A stretch of 14,234 nt of DNA from an uncultured bacterium. GTDB taxonomy: Bacteria > Bacteroidota > Bacteroidia > Bacteroidales > Paludibacteraceae. The translations under genes were made by a program, and so were the position numbers. Location of the stretch: NCBI GenBank assembly GCA_946183755.1, contig CAMHCZ010000028.1:1-14234 (forward strand). Reading direction: 5' to 3'. This document shows, in pieces, positions 12,226-14,234 of the stretch (its first letter is position 1; each line of letters starts with the position of its first letter). A model generated the notes under the pieces. It was not told the DNA's origin. It saw nothing but the letters and a program-made list of their open reading frames with translations, and did no database searches.

Positions 12226-14124
12226 CTAATCAAAGAAATTCCACGCCAGTCCCATCTGGAAACGGCCCTCGTACAATGGGTAGTTAGGCATCGAGAAGTA
12301 CTGGTGGTTCATGAAGCTCTCGTTGAAGTGGTAGTACTTGAAGAAGAAACGCGCTGTGTACAAGTGGAAATTGATGTAGGCCGACAGCAAAGGATAGTTA
12401 CCCACCTTGGTGTCGTGCTGCGTGTAGAACACGCCTGTGGCAGGCATGTACTTAGGCGCGTAATATGCTGTGTTGTAGTAGCAATCGACACCGATCTGCG
12501 TCTTCAGCACCTTGAACAACGGGAAGTAAACGTAGAGGTTGTTGTAGGTCGAGAACAAAGGCAGGTCGATGACCGACGTGTTGGACGACTGCTGATAGAC
12601 CATCGAGTTGTCGAGGTGGAATATCCATGCGTTGAGGTTCAGGTCCGCCCTGCCGCTGATAATCTGCACCGCTGGCGCATACTGCGTAGGGTTGGCGTCG
12701 TCGCCGTAATAAACGAGGTTGTTGATATTGTCGAAGCCAGCCGACACAGCGAGTTCCACATACTTGTTCTGCCACGATGCATTGGCGCCGATATGCAGTT
12801 TCTGAATCATGTCGAAGCTGTTGCTGCGGCACAGTCCGGTATAGTTCGACGCGTAATTCTCGTCCCAGTAGTTGGCGTATTCGTTAGAGAACGATGCATC
12901 GGCGGCGAAGCTTATCGTGTTGTTGCCCTTCAGCGGGAACACGGTGTTCACATTGCCATCGACGCTGAACGTACCTACCGACGGACCCAGCACATAAACC
13001 TCGGCGTTGACATCGAAGAACAGGTTCTCGCCCGTCTTCTTGGATATTTCCGCGCCTATGAACAGGTTGTTCTCATGGTCCTTGACTGTGGCGCTGTCCT
13101 CCAGGTACTTGTATTGCAGCCATTCGTGTCCAGCGTATGCTTTGAGCGAGAATGGAACGTATTTCGAGAAGCCCTCGTCCAGCGACACTCCCACATGGTT
13201 GCGCAGCGAATACTGGCGCGCGGAATCCTTAGTGACAGGATTCACAGCCGGAGTCTTGTAAAATACGCTCGCGCTGTCCTCTCTGTATCGCTTGTCGAAC
13301 TGCTGGAAGTTGAACGTGTGGAACGCCGAGAAGATTGGCTTGTACTCCACCCTGACAGAATCCAGCTGCACCTTCTTCAAGGCCAGATGCACCTTCTGAT
13401 TGAAGAACACATAATGCGACTTGAGCCTGGACTGCGCCTCGTTGTTCAGCATCACAGGTATCTGCACCGGGTTGTCGGGGTGCATCGAGTCCACAGTCAC
13501 ATAGTCGTGGGAGCTGACACCGCCGTTCTCCTCGTTGAAGAACTGCTGGTACATGTACGCCGCGTTAGCCTCGTAGCGTTTGCCGTGGTAATAGCCCCAG
13601 AGTCCAGCCTTTATCTGCTTGGTGGCTTGGTTGGTGTACATTCCCATGGCTCGCATGTAGTCCACGAGAGCCGAGATGTTGAATTTCTTGTTTGCATTGA
13701 CCGAGAACAGCGCGTTGAAGTTGTCCTCCTTGGTCTGGTTGAATCCGAACGTCTGGTAATTGAGCGACGCGAAAGGCGTCTTGGTGTCGAAGTAAGGCAG
13801 TTCGGATGGCGATATGAAATAAGCGTCGTAAGGCGTGAGGAAAGGGAAATCGGTGTCCTCCGTCCTGTCGAGCCATATCTTGGGCTGCAGCGGCGAGCCC
13901 CACGTTCCGTTGTACGAGTTCGCGATGCTGTATGCGTTCATCGGCGTGAAGTTTGCGAAGTGCGTCGTGGCAGTGTCCAATGACGCCTCCATCTCCGAGC
14001 CTGTGTTCTCGGTCAAATGCCAGACCTTGAACGGCTCACGGACCTTCTTCTTAAGGCTCACCTTCGCATGCACCGATGGCGCTGTGAAAGCGAGCGTTGC
14101 CAATATATATATGAGTTTACGCAT
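12226..14124 (-). CDS. Putative outer-membrane porin of the Bacteroidales 'putative porin' family
   Basis: Encodes 632 residues from the ATG at 14124. The frame stays open to a TTG at 14199, but the 25 extra residues would displace the signal peptide. MRKLIYILATLAFTAPSVHA is a signal peptide, probably cut after Ala20. The mature part has the family's N-terminal signature with NSYNGTWGSPLQPKIWLDR and FPFLTPYDAYF at about 70-105. About 450 residues of alternating strands rich in Tyr, Phe and Asn follow, ending in QMGLAWNFFD. The terminal Phe is thus followed by Asp, a small departure from the usual beta signal. The family (I believe Pfam Porin_10) is predicted to form large barrels; substrate is unknown. 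It is first in a two-gene unit with the anchored solute-binding protein. A TATTTTTG box sits only 8 bp before the ATG. Confidence 0.88.
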   Translation of the reverse strand: MRKLIYILATLAFTAPSVHAKVSLKKKVREPFKVWHLTENTGSEMEASLDTATTHFANFTPMNAYSIANSYNGTWGSPLQPKIWLDRTEDTDFPFLTPYDAYFISPSELPYFDTKTPFASLNYQTFGFNQTKEDNFNALFSVNANKKFNISALVDYMRAMGMYTNQATKQIKAGLWGYYHGKRYEANAAYMYQQFFNEENGGVSSHDYVTVDSMHPDNPVQIPVMLNNEAQSRLKSHYVFFNQKVHLALKKVQLDSVRVEYKPIFSAFHTFNFQQFDKRYREDSASVFYKTPAVNPVTKDSARQYSLRNHVGVSLDEGFSKYVPFSLKAYAGHEWLQYKYLEDSATVKDHENNLFIGAEISKKTGENLFFDVNAEVYVLGPSVGTFSVDGNVNTVFPLKGNNTISFAADASFSNEYANYWDENYASNYTGLCRSNSFDMIQKLHIGANASWQNKYVELAVSAGFDNINNLVYYGDDANPTQYAPAVQIISGRADLNLNAWIFHLDNSMVYQQSSNTSVIDLPLFSTYNNLYVYFPLFKVLKTQIGVDCYYNTAYYAPKYMPATGVFYTQHDTKVGNYPLLSAYINFHLYTARFFFKYYHFNESFMNHQYFSMPNYPLYEGRFQMGLAWNFFD

Positions 14125-14132
14125 AATTTGGG

Positions 14133-14140
14133 CAAAAATA
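14133..14140 (-). promoter_or_regulatory. TAnnTTTG box very close to the porin start
   Basis: The minus strand reads TATTTTTG and ends 8 bp before the porin ATG at 14124. If active, it would make an mRNA with almost no leader. No -33 TTG is present. The porin promoter may instead lie further upstream, at or beyond the window edge; 14141-14234 holds only two short hairpins (14184-14204, 14213-14227) and no gene. Confidence 0.3.
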
Positions 14141-14234
14141 CTCAAAAAAACGAGAACTCTAAAACGCAGATGGAAGTTTTGGAGAGGGAAAGAATACAAC
14201 CCTCATTCACAATATCTTTTTAAGATAAAGCCTT

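Noticed and set aside
12304..13983. A 559-codon open frame on the plus strand opposite the porin gene
   Set aside because: It is Arg/Val/Glu-rich, has no signal or domain, and mirrors the codon pattern of the porin, which has a signal peptide and family motifs. It is a shadow frame.
14184..14227. Two short hairpins (GAGGG/CCCTC and TATCTT/AAGATA) upstream of the porin gene
   Set aside because: Stems of 5-6 bp without a convincing T run; too weak to call a terminator or leader element at the window edge.

Overview
The window looks like chromosomal DNA of a member of the order Bacteroidales (Bacteroidota), probably a gut or oral Prevotella-, Bacteroides- or Muribaculaceae-like organism. The evidence is the gene set and the promoters. 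The genes include a pectate lyase with a C-terminal type IX secretion sorting domain, a BspA-type leucine-rich-repeat N-terminal cap, a DUF4421-like barrel protein, a Bacteroidales 'putative porin', and a phosphoglycerate kinase with the charged insert typical of the phylum. Promoter -7 boxes of the Bacteroides form TAnnTTTG stand before most transcription units, and almost no gene has a Shine-Dalgarno site. I cannot name the species.

Layout. 1-813: a small secreted BspA-cap protein (minus), with a probable terminator beyond it, and a 271-bp intergenic region shared with the next gene. 814-1929: a DUF4421-like outer-membrane protein (plus). 1990-3258: pgk (minus); the two genes converge on one hairpin. 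3362-6140: a two-gene minus-strand operon, a type IX-secreted pectate lyase followed after one base by a lipoprotein of unknown function. 6270-7217: cysK (minus), with its own promoter and terminator. 7423-8067: an orphan LuxR-type response regulator (plus), divergent from cysK. 8158-10409: the metY-metA operon (minus). 10655-11131: an Lrp/AsnC regulator (plus), divergent from metY. 11133-14124: a two-gene minus-strand operon, an outer-membrane putative porin followed by a membrane-anchored family-3 solute-binding protein.

The central 5 kb (6270-11131) is a sulfur amino-acid locus. CysK makes cysteine from O-acetylserine and sulfide. MetA activates homoserine; its residue 111 is Glu, which predicts acetyl-CoA as donor rather than succinyl-CoA. 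MetY converts O-acetylhomoserine and sulfide to homocysteine. A transcription factor is divergent from each enzyme unit: a LuxR-type regulator beside cysK and an Lrp-type regulator beside metYA. The rest is envelope and secretion biology plus one glycolytic gene.

I see no insertion sequence, phage, CRISPR, rRNA, tRNA or riboswitch, and no intergenic gap longer than about 270 bp. I did not find a clearly new multi-gene system. The features most worth a second look are a perfect 16-bp palindrome between the first two genes, the acetyl-specific reading of MetA, an operator-like dyad over the lrp promoter, the hairpin at the predicted 5' end of the pectate lyase mRNA, and the porin plus tethered binding protein pair with no permease.
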